From NCBI GenBank assembly GCA_040398425.1, contig JBBATZ010000014.1:6753-70752 (forward strand): 64,000 bases of DNA, read 5' to 3'. Below, piece by piece: positions 16,280-24,700 of the stretch. A program made the translations under genes and the position numbers. Position 1 is the first letter of the stretch. The number at the start of each line of letters is the position of its first letter. The notes beneath the pieces were generated by a model. The model did no database searches. It was not told the DNA's origin and worked only from the letters and a program-made list of their open reading frames with translations. The stretch is from UBA7672 sp040398425. Lineage in GTDB: Bacteria; Pseudomonadota; Alphaproteobacteria; Caulobacterales; Hyphomonadaceae.

Positions 16280-16990
16280 ATGAACCGTCGTGTGTTCCTT
16301 GCGAGCGTTGCCGCGAGCGGCCTAGGGGTCGCTCATGCTCAGACGTCTGCGCCCCCGGCTGCGCTGATCTTTTATGCGGGGCAGGCGGGGCGGCTGACCA
16401 GCGATCGCGATCGCGAGGGAGGAAACCCTTTCGCATCAGCGCTGGTTGAGGTCATTGTGCAGAAGCCTCTGACGCTGGCGCGATTCACCGAACGGATGGC
16501 GATTGCCAATTCCATCAAGAGCCAGGGCTGGCAGATGATGGATTATCCGCGCGTTCTGCCGGCGCCAAAGGTGCGGCTGGACAAGGGCGAGAAGCGCGTG
16601 GCGCTGGTACTGATCAATGCGGACTATTCGAAGTCGGATGCGTACTCGCTGCCCGGCGCTGCGCATGACGCGAAGCGCGTTCCGGCGGCGCTGACCACGG
16701 CGGGTTTCGCGACGACGCTGGTGCTGGATGCAGACGCTGCGCATGCGCGGAAGGCGCTGGAGGAGTTCGCGGATCTGTCTCATGATGCCGATACGGCTTT
16801 GATCTATATAGGTGGGCACGGTGCGCAGAGAAGCAGGGACGTGTTCTGGCTGATGGGCGATTTTCCGGGGCAGGAAGCCAAATGGCTCGATAGTCACGCG
16901 ATCACGGTTGCGGAGATCGCCTCAGCAGCAAAAGCAAGCGAGCTCAACCTCGTTCTCTATGCCAGCTGCAGGGATAATCCATTTACATGA
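16280..16990 (+). CDS. Caspase-like (peptidase C14) exported protein, apparently permuted
   Basis: A 236-residue protein with a Tat-like signal (MNRRVFLASVAASG). The caspase core is at about 104-236, with RVALVLINADYSKSDAYSLPG, catalytic His180 (YIGGHGAQ) and catalytic Cys230 in YASCRDNPF, and the protein stops three codons later. The part that normally follows the Cys (AYAxxPG..SDGxGxNSPFTxALLxHI) is absent from the C-terminus. A very similar segment lies at residues 27-90 (ALIFYAGQAGRLTSD, GGNPFASALVEVI, LTLARFTERM), before the core. This is either a circular permutation or a truncated second caspase unit. Substrate is unknown. A SnoaL gene follows after 13 bases. Confidence 0.75.
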   Translation: MNRRVFLASVAASGLGVAHAQTSAPPAALIFYAGQAGRLTSDRDREGGNPFASALVEVIVQKPLTLARFTERMAIANSIKSQGWQMMDYPRVLPAPKVRLDKGEKRVALVLINADYSKSDAYSLPGAAHDAKRVPAALTTAGFATTLVLDADAAHARKALEEFADLSHDADTALIYIGGHGAQRSRDVFWLMGDFPGQEAKWLDSHAITVAEIASAAKASELNLVLYASCRDNPFT

Positions 16991-17003
16991 TCCGGCCTTT
17001 CAC

Positions 17004-17360
17004 ATGATCAACCCCGACGATGCGCACGCGTTTGCCCGCGCATGGGTGAAGGCGTGGAACGACCATGACCTGCAGGCGATCCTTGCCCACTATGCGGACG
17101 ACATCGTGTTTCATTCGCCGCGCATCCGCATGGTGACGGGGCAGGATGTAGACGTTGTGCGCGGCAAGGCTGCGCTGGGAGATTACTGGAACAAGGCGCT
17201 GTCGCAGTCGCGCGAACTTTTCTTCGAAGTCGATGAGGTCCTGACCGGGTCAGACGCGATCACGATCATCTACACCAACCATAGACAGCAAACCGTCGCC
17301 GAGACGTTTGTCTTCGGCGACGGTGCAAAAGTGGTGCTGTCGATTGCGACCTACGCCTGA
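17004..17360 (+). CDS. SnoaL-like / nuclear transport factor 2 fold protein
   Basis: A 118-residue NTF2-like protein of the SnoaL_2 type (FARAWVKAWNDHDLQAILAH at the start, FVFGDGAKVVLSIATYA at the end). These cone-shaped folds bind small molecules or act as isomerases or hydrolases; the function is not predictable here. The ATG at 17004 begins the fold. It lies 13 bases after the caspase-like gene on the same strand, and its last 10 bases overlap the convergent gene ending at 17351. Confidence 0.82.
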   Translation: MINPDDAHAFARAWVKAWNDHDLQAILAHYADDIVFHSPRIRMVTGQDVDVVRGKAALGDYWNKALSQSRELFFEVDEVLTGSDAITIIYTNHRQQTVAETFVFGDGAKVVLSIATYA

Positions 17361-18148
17361 ACAGCAGGCTCGGCCGCTTTCGGCGCGACGTTGGCGCTGA
17401 GCTTTGACGCGTAGATCGCCGATTCCATCGCGATGGTGAGGCACATGGCCGGCGGCATCACGCGCGAGGCCGTCATGAGCAGATTGCCGGCGACTTGCGC
17501 TGTAATCCCGACCCAGGATTTACGACTGGCGCGAATGGCCTGGCCGTTGGTCGCAAGGGCGGGCGGGAGATCGCCGGCGAGGGCTTCCAGCGTCAGCGGA
17601 CCGACCAACTTCAGGAGATCGCGTGCCGGCATGACAGGTTGGGCGTTCTGCGCGACGGAAGGGAGGCCTTCAACGACCGAGCCCAGTGAATCGTTCACGT
17701 GACGGAACATGGCGGGCACGTTGGGAAGCTCGCTGCGGTCGAGGCCCTTCTGCATGGCGGCCGTGACCATCATGTTCCAGACGCGTGAGCGGGCGGTTTC
17801 AGGGTCGCTGACGCTGTAGAGCATGTCGTTGAGGGCATCGCCGTAGATCAGCGTGCGCCCGTCCTTGAGAGGTGTCTCCTTGATGCGGTTTTCGGCGCGC
17901 GCTTTCTCCAGGCGCTCGGCGTCGGCGAGCAATGAGATCTGGGCGCAGACCCCTGCGATTGCTCCGGCGGCGGCCATCAGCGTCGGCGCATGCATCTTTT
18001 TTTCGAGCGCGATGCGGGGAGGAAGATTCCGCATGATGAGGCCGAACGCGAAGTTGCAGGCGATCTCGTCCGGCTGACCCGCCCATGGGAAATGGTTTCC
18101 CGGTGTTGCGGTCGTTTCAGCCTGTTGTGCGCTCGTCGTCCCAATCAT
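17351..18148 (-). CDS. Conserved-looking hypothetical protein
   Basis: A 265-residue protein. The N-terminal part has Thr/Ala-rich polar residues, followed by a short helix rich in small residues (LMAAAGAIAGVCAQISLLA) and a C-terminal hydrophobic segment (GNLLMTASRVMPPAMCLTIAM). It could be peripheral or membrane associated. The ATG at 18148 has a strong gggag site. I do not recognise a family. The gene is convergent with the SnoaL gene and upstream of the divergent MerR gene. Confidence 0.65.
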   Translation of the reverse strand: MIGTTSAQQAETTATPGNHFPWAGQPDEIACNFAFGLIMRNLPPRIALEKKMHAPTLMAAAGAIAGVCAQISLLADAERLEKARAENRIKETPLKDGRTLIYGDALNDMLYSVSDPETARSRVWNMMVTAAMQKGLDRSELPNVPAMFRHVNDSLGSVVEGLPSVAQNAQPVMPARDLLKLVGPLTLEALAGDLPPALATNGQAIRASRKSWVGITAQVAGNLLMTASRVMPPAMCLTIAMESAIYASKLSANVAPKAAEPAVQA

Positions 18149-18233
18149 GTCCGGTCTCCCATTCGACTCCGGGCGGACTCTGCAATTAGCGGACCGCGCC
18201 AAGATTAACCCAAAATCGAGCGCAAAGTAATGC

Positions 18234-18254
18234 TTGACCCTCACGGAACGTTAG
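18234..18254 (+). promoter_or_regulatory. Putative MerR/TipA-type promoter-operator
   Basis: A -35-like TTGACC (18234-18239) runs into the imperfect dyad CTCACG-gaa-CGTTAG (18240-18245 and 18249-18254). TipA/SkgA-type MerR regulators bind a dyad of this kind between -35 and -10, in their own promoters. It lies 35 bases upstream of the MerR gene start, which suggests autoregulation. No good -10 is visible, which is usual for MerR-activated promoters. Confidence 0.5.
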
Positions 18255-18288
18255 AGAGCAGGACTGGTCCGACACGCAGGAGCGGCAC

Positions 18289-19059
18289 ATGAAAGAGCTC
18301 ACGGTAAAACAGCTGGCGGCGATCTCCGGGGTAACGGTGCGGACGCTGCACCATTATGACGAGATCGGCTTGCTGACGCCCGCGCATGTCGGGGCGAACG
18401 GTTATCGCTATTATGGGCGAGCCGAGCTGATGCGGTTGCAGCGCATCCTGTTTCATCGGGAGCTGGGCGTGCCGCTGGGCGAGATCGCCGAGCTGCTGGC
18501 GCTTGAGGGCGAGGATCAGGTCGGCGTGCTGATGCGCCATCGTGAAAGACTTGACGCGGAGCGGGCGCGCTTTCGCGTCCTCATCGAAACCATCGACCGC
18601 ACGGTCGCAAGCATAAAGGGAGAGACCCAGATGTCGAACGCGGACCTGTATCAGGGCTTCTCGGCGGAGAAGCAGGCTGACTACGAAGCGTGGCTGGTCG
18701 AGCGCTACGGCGCATCGATGCAGGGAAGCCTCGACCTTTCGCGCAAGGCGATGGCGAAGATGAGCGAGGCCGAGCAGGCCGCGATGATGGACACGCTGAA
18801 GGATATCGAGACGGGACTTGTCGAAGGTATGACGCGGGGCATCGATCCGGCGGCGGAACCGGTTGATCGCATGATCGCGCGGCATCGGGCATGGGTCGCA
18901 GCGGCGTGGGACAAGCCCTGTCCGCCGCATGCCTATGCGGGACTGGCGGATCTGTACCTGTCGCATCCCGATTTCGTGGCGCGGTATGAGGCGCTGGGGC
19001 CGGGCTTTGCGGAGTGGCTGACGGACGCGATGAAGGCGCATGCGATACGTCAGGCGTGA
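18289..19059 (+). CDS. MerR-family regulator with TipAS domain
   Basis: A 256-residue transcription regulator. A MerR winged helix is at about 1-70 (VKQLAAISGVTVRTLHHYDEI, NGYRYYGRAELMRLQRI), followed by a dimerisation coiled coil, then a C-terminal TipAS drug-recognition-like domain about 120-250 (GFSAEKQADYEAWLVERYG). TipAS proteins bind thiopeptides in Streptomyces; in proteobacteria they often respond to oxidative or multidrug stress (SkgA-like). A ggag site precedes the ATG, and a matching dyad lies in the promoter. Confidence 0.92.
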   Translation: MKELTVKQLAAISGVTVRTLHHYDEIGLLTPAHVGANGYRYYGRAELMRLQRILFHRELGVPLGEIAELLALEGEDQVGVLMRHRERLDAERARFRVLIETIDRTVASIKGETQMSNADLYQGFSAEKQADYEAWLVERYGASMQGSLDLSRKAMAKMSEAEQAAMMDTLKDIETGLVEGMTRGIDPAAEPVDRMIARHRAWVAAAWDKPCPPHAYAGLADLYLSHPDFVARYEALGPGFAEWLTDAMKAHAIRQA

Positions 19060-19706
19060 GGGTGCGGTCTTGCAGGTGAGTGCGAGTTTGGCCGGATCGG
19101 GTTTTTGGAGGGTTCGGGCGGTCCCCGCGCGTGCGTTTGGCCGCGCTCGCCCTTCGACCGACGCGCGCCTTGCGCACGGCTCAGGGTGAGCGCTTTTGAT
19201 GCGGCAATGCCCACGGGCGCGGGGTGAGCAGCGGCGCAAAGCGCAGAGTCCTTCGAACCATGGGCTGCAAGGGGATTGTCGAGGTCGATGCCTTCGCACC
19301 TCGCGATGCGTTTCGCATGCGCGCGGATGGCGGGCTCGGGGCCAGCGTTGAAGCGCGCCATGGCGAGGAAACGACGGTTCATTTCGAACGGCGTCTTTGG
19401 GCATGGTTCGCCATCGTCGGCAGGCGGTTCTGTCGAAGGGATGAAAGCGTTGAGATCGAGCTCCTTGCCGGCGAGCAACTGGGCGGCACCTGCGGCGAGG
19501 ATCTGGTCGCGCATCCATTCGCGCTGGCGGAGGTCCTGTTCGTGATCGCGCCAGTTGGATTTGAACCTCGTGGTGCGGCGGATGCGCTTGAGTTTGGCGA
19601 TCTGATTGAACAGGTCAGCGGGCCAGGCGATGAACGTGGCGATGGGCGCGAACCAGTTCGGGTCCGCGTTGTCTTCGGGCTCAAGAGGCGCTTGTTCGAG
19701 GCTCAT
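19050..19706 (-). CDS. Hypothetical protein with repeat-derived C-terminal tail
   Basis: A 218-residue protein starting MSLEQAPLEPEDNADPNWF. The first about 145 residues are charged and coding-like (FKSNWRDHEQDLRQREWM, MNRRFLAMARFNAGPEPA) and no signal peptide is seen. The last about 70 residues (SRAQGARRSKGERGQTHARG...) are translated from an intergenic inverted repeat at 19143-19193, so the ancestral stop may have been lost. The 3' end overlaps the MerR gene by 10 bases. I do not recognise the family. Confidence 0.5.
   Translation of the reverse strand: MSLEQAPLEPEDNADPNWFAPIATFIAWPADLFNQIAKLKRIRRTTRFKSNWRDHEQDLRQREWMRDQILAAGAAQLLAGKELDLNAFIPSTEPPADDGEPCPKTPFEMNRRFLAMARFNAGPEPAIRAHAKRIARCEGIDLDNPLAAHGSKDSALCAAAHPAPVGIAASKALTLSRAQGARRSKGERGQTHARGPPEPSKNPIRPNSHSPARPHPHA
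19143..19193. repeat. Short intergenic inverted repeat (REP-like)
   Basis: Arms GCGCTCGCCCT (19143-19153) and AGGGTGAGCGC (19183-19193) pair at 10 of 11 positions. The core resembles the dispersed 'ccttcgacaggctcagggtgagc' elements common in alphaproteobacterial genomes, here with an extra insert. It overlaps the 3' end of the gene on the minus strand. Confidence 0.55.
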
Positions 19707-19873
19707 GGGTGCGATTATGGATGCGCTGGGAGCCCGGCCGGTTTGCGTCCAGGTTTCACGCATGTTTTTGCGGGCAAGTGTTTGAGCGTGTTGGAGAAGA
19801 TTTCTCGGCCTCCGCCGAATCCGGGCGCCTAGTTTCCAACAAAATGTGGGGAGGCTCTGATGTGCGCCACTGT

Positions 19874-19975
19874 TGTCATCCCGGCCCAGCGCAGCCCGAG
19901 CCGGGGCCCATTCACCGACCCACCCAGACTGTGGGATAGATTCCGGGTCTCGCCGTTGGCTCGCCCGGGATGACA
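19874..19975. repeat. Approximately 100-bp palindromic intergenic element
   Basis: The element begins TGTCATCCCGG and ends CCGGGATGACA, with long imperfect complementary arms (left arm about 19874-19912, right arm about 19939-19975). This is a typical alphaproteobacterial intergenic repeat (MITE/REP-like) capable of a large hairpin. It carries no coding capacity. Copy number in the genome cannot be seen from this window. Confidence 0.65.
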
Positions 19976-19984
19976 AGCCCTGCA

Positions 19985-20518
19985 TCAGATGGGTGACGTA
20001 CCTGTCCCGCCGTTTAGCGCGCGCTGCATCAGGAGCGTGTCGCACCAGCGGTTGAACTTGAAACCGGAACCTTTGATGCGTCCGCATTCGGTGAAGCCCA
20101 TGAGGGCGTGGAGTCTGGCGGAGGCGAGGTTTGTCCCGGCATCGCCGATCACCGCGATCATCTGGCGGAAGCCAAGCGCTTCGCAGCGGGCGAGGAGTTC
20201 GCCGAGGAGGAGCGTGCCAATGCCGAGGCCCTGTGCATCGGGGGTGATATAGATCGAGTCCTCAACCATGAAGCGGTAGGCGGGGCGGGTGCGGAAATGG
20301 CTGGCGTAGGCGTAGCCAAGAACTTTGTCGGCGCTGTAGGCGACAAGGTAGGGGAAGCTTCCCGCAATGATGGCGTCGTAGCGCCTGCTCATCTCGTCGA
20401 GAGAGGGCGCATCATACTCATAGCTCGCCGTGCCGTTGAGGACGGCGTGGCCATAGATGACGGTGATGGCCGGAAGATCGGCCAGTGTTGCCGCGCGAAT
20501 GTGGATGCCGTCGATCAT
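19985..20518 (-). CDS. GNAT N-acetyltransferase, phosphinothricin acetyltransferase-like
   Basis: A 177-residue GNAT enzyme resembling Pat/Bar/YncA proteins (IRAATLADLPAITVIYGHAV; FRTRPAYRFMVEDSIYI; acetyl-CoA loop QGLGIGTLLLGELLARC; then FTECGRIKGSGFKFNRW). Family members acetylate phosphinothricin or methionine sulfoximine/sulfone; the physiological substrate is often a toxic amino-acid analogue. It lies 39 bases downstream of the MAPEG gene on the same strand. Confidence 0.87.
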   Translation of the reverse strand: MIDGIHIRAATLADLPAITVIYGHAVLNGTASYEYDAPSLDEMSRRYDAIIAGSFPYLVAYSADKVLGYAYASHFRTRPAYRFMVEDSIYITPDAQGLGIGTLLLGELLARCEALGFRQMIAVIGDAGTNLASARLHALMGFTECGRIKGSGFKFNRWCDTLLMQRALNGGTGTSPI

Positions 20519-20557
20519 GCGACGCGCTTTCTCGGCTAACCGGCAGCCCCGGGCAAG

Positions 20558-20971
20558 CTAGCCCGTGATCAGGACGGCGATGGCCTTGCCGAGGGCGCCG
20601 AACAGCAGGATGGCGGTCGCCGCGAGCTGGACCATGAAGCCAAGCTCACGCCGGGCAGGATCCTTCGCGTAACCGAGCGCATACAGGATGCGACCGACGA
20701 TCCACACGACGCCAATGACGGCCACAATGATCCCAGACTGATCCTGCGGCTGCCAGAAGAAGTGGCAGAGCCACAGCGACGGCAGGAAGGCGGGCAGCCA
20801 TTCAAGCGTGTTCGCCTGGATGCGCACAGCGCGCTCCAGCACGGGATCACCGGTCATGGTAGGCGCGTCGATGCCGGATTTGCGGCGCGCGGCGCCGACG
20901 CCCATCACCATCCAGAAATAGACCAGTAGCGCTGCCAGCGTTACGATGGCGACATAGGCGTGCGTTTGCAT
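20558..20971 (-). CDS. MAPEG family membrane protein
   Basis: A 137-residue integral membrane protein with four hydrophobic segments. MAPEG signatures are visible (VRIQANTLEWLPAFLPSLWL and VGRILYALGYAKDPARRELGF). MAPEG proteins include microsomal glutathione transferases and related eicosanoid enzymes; bacterial members may detoxify hydrophobic electrophiles. A GNAT gene follows on the same strand. Confidence 0.87.
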   Translation of the reverse strand: MQTHAYVAIVTLAALLVYFWMVMGVGAARRKSGIDAPTMTGDPVLERAVRIQANTLEWLPAFLPSLWLCHFFWQPQDQSGIIVAVIGVVWIVGRILYALGYAKDPARRELGFMVQLAATAILLFGALGKAIAVLITG

Positions 20972-21071
20972 GTGAGGTGGCTTCCGGAGTTACATGAACG
21001 AGGCGCCGCGACTGCCGGCCCTGTTCGCTGCTACGCAGCGACTGCCGGGCAGGGGCCCGGCGGTCCAGAGA

Positions 21072-21851
21072 TCAGGTGGCGCGTTCGACCATCAGCTTCT
21101 TGATCTCCGCGATGGCCTTGGCCGGGTTGAGACCCTTCGGGCAGACCTGCGCGCAGTTCATGATGGTGTGGCAGCGATAGAGCTTGAACGGATCCTCAAG
21201 ATCGTCGAGGCGCTCCCCTGTGGCTTCGTCACGGCTGTCGATGATCCAGCGATAGGCCTGGAGCAGGGCGGCCGGTCCGAGGAACTTGTCGCCATTCCAC
21301 CAGTAGCTGGGGCAGGCGGTCGAGCATGAGGCGCACATGATGCACTCGTAGAGACCGTCGAGCTTGGAGCGGTCGGCTTCCGATTGGCGCCATTCCTTCT
21401 GCGGCTCGGGCGTTTCGGTCTTGAGGTAGGGCTGCACGTAGGCGTGCTGCGCGTAGAAGTTCGTGAGATCCGGCACGAGGTCCTTCACGACGGCCTGGTG
21501 CGGCAGCGGCGCGATGGTGATGTCGCCGGAGAATTCGTCCCAGCCCTTGGTGCAGGCGATGGTGTTGCCGCCGCCGATATTCATGGCGCAGGAACCGCAA
21601 ACGCCTTCGCGGCAGGAGCGGCGGAAGGTGAGCGTCGAGTCGATCTCGTTCTTGATGTAGATAAGAACGTCGAGGACCATCGGCCCGACCTTGCTCATGT
21701 CGATCTGGTAGTAGTCCCACCGCGGGTTGCCGCCGGTTTCCGGGTCGTAGCGATAGATCTTGAAGGTACGCAGCTTCTTGGCCGCAGCCGGCTTCGGCCA
21801 GCGCTTGCCGGCCTTGATCTTGGAGTTCTGCGGCAGCGTGAGTTCGACCAT
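21072..21851 (-). CDS. sdhB: Succinate dehydrogenase iron-sulfur subunit
   Basis: A 259-residue peripheral subunit of complex II carrying electrons from SdhA to the membrane. Cysteine motifs are SCREGVCGSCAMN with a distal Cys ([2Fe-2S]), CIMCASCSTACP ([4Fe-4S]) and CHTIMNCAQVCPKGLNP ([3Fe-4S]). I chose the ATG at 21851 (MVELTLPQNS); the longer upstream frame is not supported. sdhB is 4.2 kb away from sdhA, with four unrelated genes between, one on the other strand. Confidence 0.96.
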   Translation of the reverse strand: MVELTLPQNSKIKAGKRWPKPAAAKKLRTFKIYRYDPETGGNPRWDYYQIDMSKVGPMVLDVLIYIKNEIDSTLTFRRSCREGVCGSCAMNIGGGNTIACTKGWDEFSGDITIAPLPHQAVVKDLVPDLTNFYAQHAYVQPYLKTETPEPQKEWRQSEADRSKLDGLYECIMCASCSTACPSYWWNGDKFLGPAALLQAYRWIIDSRDEATGERLDDLEDPFKLYRCHTIMNCAQVCPKGLNPAKAIAEIKKLMVERAT

Positions 21852-21953
21852 CGCGCGTAAAATCTCCGGGCCCAAAGTTCTGCGCAATCTAGCGGTCGTT
21901 TCGCGGAGCACAAGCGCCGGAAAGTCGCGGCAGATCAGCGATCTGGATGCGAA

Positions 21954-22682
21954 TCAGTCGCGCCGGAAAAGGTTGCGGACCCGCTCGATCAGCGGGCGGC
22001 GGAGGCCATAGGCGAAGCGGGCGGCCGAGGGGCGGTCACCATGCAGCATCTCGGTGACGCCGGCCTTGAGGAGGCCTGCGGCGAGGCGCTGGGCCCCGTG
22101 ATGGGCGCCGGCCTGGAGTTCTTCCCGCGTAATCGGGATCGGCCCCCAGAAAGTGATTGCATCGCTCTCGCCGACCTTGAGCCGCGCGAAGCCGTCGGCG
22201 GGGAGGCGGGGCGGCATAAAGGCAAAGGCGACCTGTTTCGAACCTTCGAGGATGGGGCGGGGATTGCGGCTGAATTGCACGGTCTGGCCGGCGCCGACGC
22301 GGATTGACTGGATGTGCACCAGCTTGGCGAACTGGCGGACCGTGTTGGCGCCGAGGTTCAGCATGCCGAGGTCAGCGCGGGCGTCGCCACATTGCGGTAC
22401 GGCCAGCACGAATTCCATACGGCCGGCAGGGGAGAGGCCGGAGCCTTTCTTCAGGCTGGAGCCGAAACTGCAGACATAGGCAAAACGGCGCTCGCCGTCG
22501 GGCGGGACGACCAGCACGTCGACGGACGGACCCGGTTCGCGTGAGCGGCCTGCCCAGCCATCCTGGTCGGAAAAAGCGATGTGGGGTTCGCCGAGATGAC
22601 GCGCGAGATGGAGGTGAACTTCTTCGCGAAGTTCCTGGCCGACGCGGCCTTTTTCGGACGACTGACCCCAGATATCAGGCAT
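21954..22682 (-). CDS. Suppressor-of-fused (SUFU)-like domain protein
   Basis: A 242-residue soluble protein. The core (SVDVLVVPPDGERRFAYVCS, then GRMEFVLAVPQ, then ITFWGPIPITREEL) resembles the SUFU family, which in bacteria is often found in immunity proteins of polymorphic toxin systems and elsewhere. No toxin neighbour is visible here. It lies between sdhB and a DUF885 gene on the same strand. The assignment rests on motif recall and should be treated as tentative. Confidence 0.55.
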   Translation of the reverse strand: MPDIWGQSSEKGRVGQELREEVHLHLARHLGEPHIAFSDQDGWAGRSREPGPSVDVLVVPPDGERRFAYVCSFGSSLKKGSGLSPAGRMEFVLAVPQCGDARADLGMLNLGANTVRQFAKLVHIQSIRVGAGQTVQFSRNPRPILEGSKQVAFAFMPPRLPADGFARLKVGESDAITFWGPIPITREELQAGAHHGAQRLAAGLLKAGVTEMLHGDRPSAARFAYGLRRPLIERVRNLFRRD

Positions 22683-22796
22683 GGGACCGAAATGGTTCTT
22701 CTGCGCGCGGGCGTCAACCGCACATGCACCAAACGACGCAGTTCGAGGCTACGGGAATCTGTCTGAACCGTTGGTGAATCCCGGTCAAGATCGGTC

Positions 22797-24557
22797 TCAG
22801 GCAATGGGTTCATCGAACATCAATGCACGGACGAAACGGGCCGGCGGGGAGCCGTGCGACAACGCGGCATCGTGATATTTCTTGAGTGCGAAGTTGGCGC
22901 CCCACTTTGCTTCCGCGTCTTTTCGCAGCGCGTGATGTTCGCCCCAGCCGACGAAATAGGTCGACAGCTGACCGGACGACAGGCGCGCGCGCGTCCACTT
23001 TCCGGCGGCTTCACGCTCTTCCTGAAAAGCCTCGGCCGTCATGAACTTCATGGCGGTGGCTTCGTCCCAGTTCTCGGCATGCACGCCCTGATCAAGGATG
23101 GCGTTGGTGACGGAGCGCAGGCGCATCTTGAGATTGGTGAGGCGGCGCAGCGGGCTATCGGCGCCGAAACCCATCTCGATCATCAGGTCTTCGGCATAGC
23201 AGGCCCAGCCCTCGATGAAAGTACCTGAGCCGAGCACAGCGCGCGTCACGCTGGGGTGCTTGTTGGCGTGCCAGATCTGCAGGTAATGCCCCGGCATCGC
23301 CTCATGGATCGAGAGTTCGTAGAGCATGTGCGAATTGTATTCGGACAGGAAGGATTGCGTCTGCGCCGCCGACCAGTCTGACGGGATGGGTGAGATGGCG
23401 TAGAAGGTGTCGAGCTTGCGATCGAGCGGGCCGGGGGAGTCGCAGTAAGCGACGGCGACGCCCTGCTGGAATTTCGGCATTTCGATTATCTTCACGGCCG
23501 CGTCAGGCATCGAGATGAAGTCCTTCTCGCGGCAGAAGGCAGTGGCTTCCGCCAGCGTCTTGGTCGCATCGACCATGACTTTGTCCCGCGCCGGGCGGTC
23601 CTTGGCGACGATGGCCATTCCGGCCTTGATGGTGGCGAGCTTGTCAGCACTGGGCTTGGCGTTGGTGAGCTTGGCCGAGATCTCGAACATCTCATCGCGG
23701 ATCGAGTCCGCATCGGCGCGCGCCTTGGCAAGAAGATCGGCGCGCGGCGTCTGCGCGTTGATCGAGAAGCGGAGTTGCTCGTCGTAGAGTGGTCCGTAGC
23801 GGAAGTCGCCCCTGGCGTTGGGAGCCAGCGTTCCGTCGATCCAGGTCTGGTGCTCGGTGATGGCGGCGCGGGCGGTTTCAGCGGCCTTGGTCAGGCGCGC
23901 CGTGTCGTCGGGGCCGAGACCTCCCGCCTGGGCGAGGATCAGATCGTCGATGATCGAAAGGGCGCCGCCATTCTGGGCGGAATAGGTCTGGGCGTGGATG
24001 GGCGGGACGCGCTCGGCGACCAGTTGTTTTCGTGTCTCGGCAAGAAGCGCGGGGAATTTCTCCATGCGTGCGGCGGCACTGAGCAGGCGTTCGGGCAGGT
24101 GCGCAAACTCGCGCGCCATCAGCGAATAGAGTGCGCCGCCAGTGAGACCGGCATAGGTCAGCGGATCCCATGCCCAGTTCTGCAATTTGTCGGTCTGGAA
24201 GGTTTCAGAGTCGAGCGACTCGGCGATCATGGCGGCATCGACCTGATTATCGCGCGACAGTGTCGTGCGATCGAGGGCGGCGAGTTTGGCCTGCGTCGCT
24301 TTCACCTGCGTCATGCGGGCGGCGCGGCCTGAGTCGCTGATGTCGGGCAAGTCGCCGTCGAAGCGGTGATCGCCGAGTGCGGTTGCATACACGGGCGAAG
24401 AGCTGGCGAGTCCGTCGAGCCAGGATTTGGAGAGGGCGTCGAAGCCGGCGTTTGCATCGGGCGCGGCGGGTGGCTTCTGCGCTTCGCCGCAGGCGGCGAG
24501 CGCGATCATTGCGCCGCCGGTCATCAGCGCGCCGCGCCGCGTGAGTTTCACTGACAT
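22797..24557 (-). CDS. DUF885 family zinc-peptidase-like lipoprotein
   Basis: A 586-residue exported protein. The N-terminus has a twin-arginine/lipobox signal (LTRRGALMTGGAMIALAAC). A DUF885 catalytic region carries the HExxH-like metal motif HEAMPGHYLQ, then a distal Glu region (EGWACYAEDLMIEMGF). Family members are thought to be metal-dependent hydrolases related to M32 carboxypeptidases; substrates are unknown. Normal length for the family. Confidence 0.87.
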   Translation of the reverse strand: MSVKLTRRGALMTGGAMIALAACGEAQKPPAAPDANAGFDALSKSWLDGLASSSPVYATALGDHRFDGDLPDISDSGRAARMTQVKATQAKLAALDRTTLSRDNQVDAAMIAESLDSETFQTDKLQNWAWDPLTYAGLTGGALYSLMAREFAHLPERLLSAAARMEKFPALLAETRKQLVAERVPPIHAQTYSAQNGGALSIIDDLILAQAGGLGPDDTARLTKAAETARAAITEHQTWIDGTLAPNARGDFRYGPLYDEQLRFSINAQTPRADLLAKARADADSIRDEMFEISAKLTNAKPSADKLATIKAGMAIVAKDRPARDKVMVDATKTLAEATAFCREKDFISMPDAAVKIIEMPKFQQGVAVAYCDSPGPLDRKLDTFYAISPIPSDWSAAQTQSFLSEYNSHMLYELSIHEAMPGHYLQIWHANKHPSVTRAVLGSGTFIEGWACYAEDLMIEMGFGADSPLRRLTNLKMRLRSVTNAILDQGVHAENWDEATAMKFMTAEAFQEEREAAGKWTRARLSSGQLSTYFVGWGEHHALRKDAEAKWGANFALKKYHDAALSHGSPPARFVRALMFDEPIA

Positions 24558-24700
24558 GTCCAGACCCCTGTTCGAGCACGGCGAACGTGGAACGGTGTGG
24601 GCAGCTCGGTCAAGCGCAGACGATCGTGTGAAATTGGGGAGCGCTCTTAATCAAGGCCTAGGCGGCTTCGGCTAGACTGGTCCAGTCTGCGGGGTCAATC

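Noticed and set aside
18241..19518. A 425-residue open frame on the minus strand across the MerR gene
   Set aside because: Composition is Arg/His-rich and it is antisense to a well-supported MerR-TipAS gene; a typical GC shadow.
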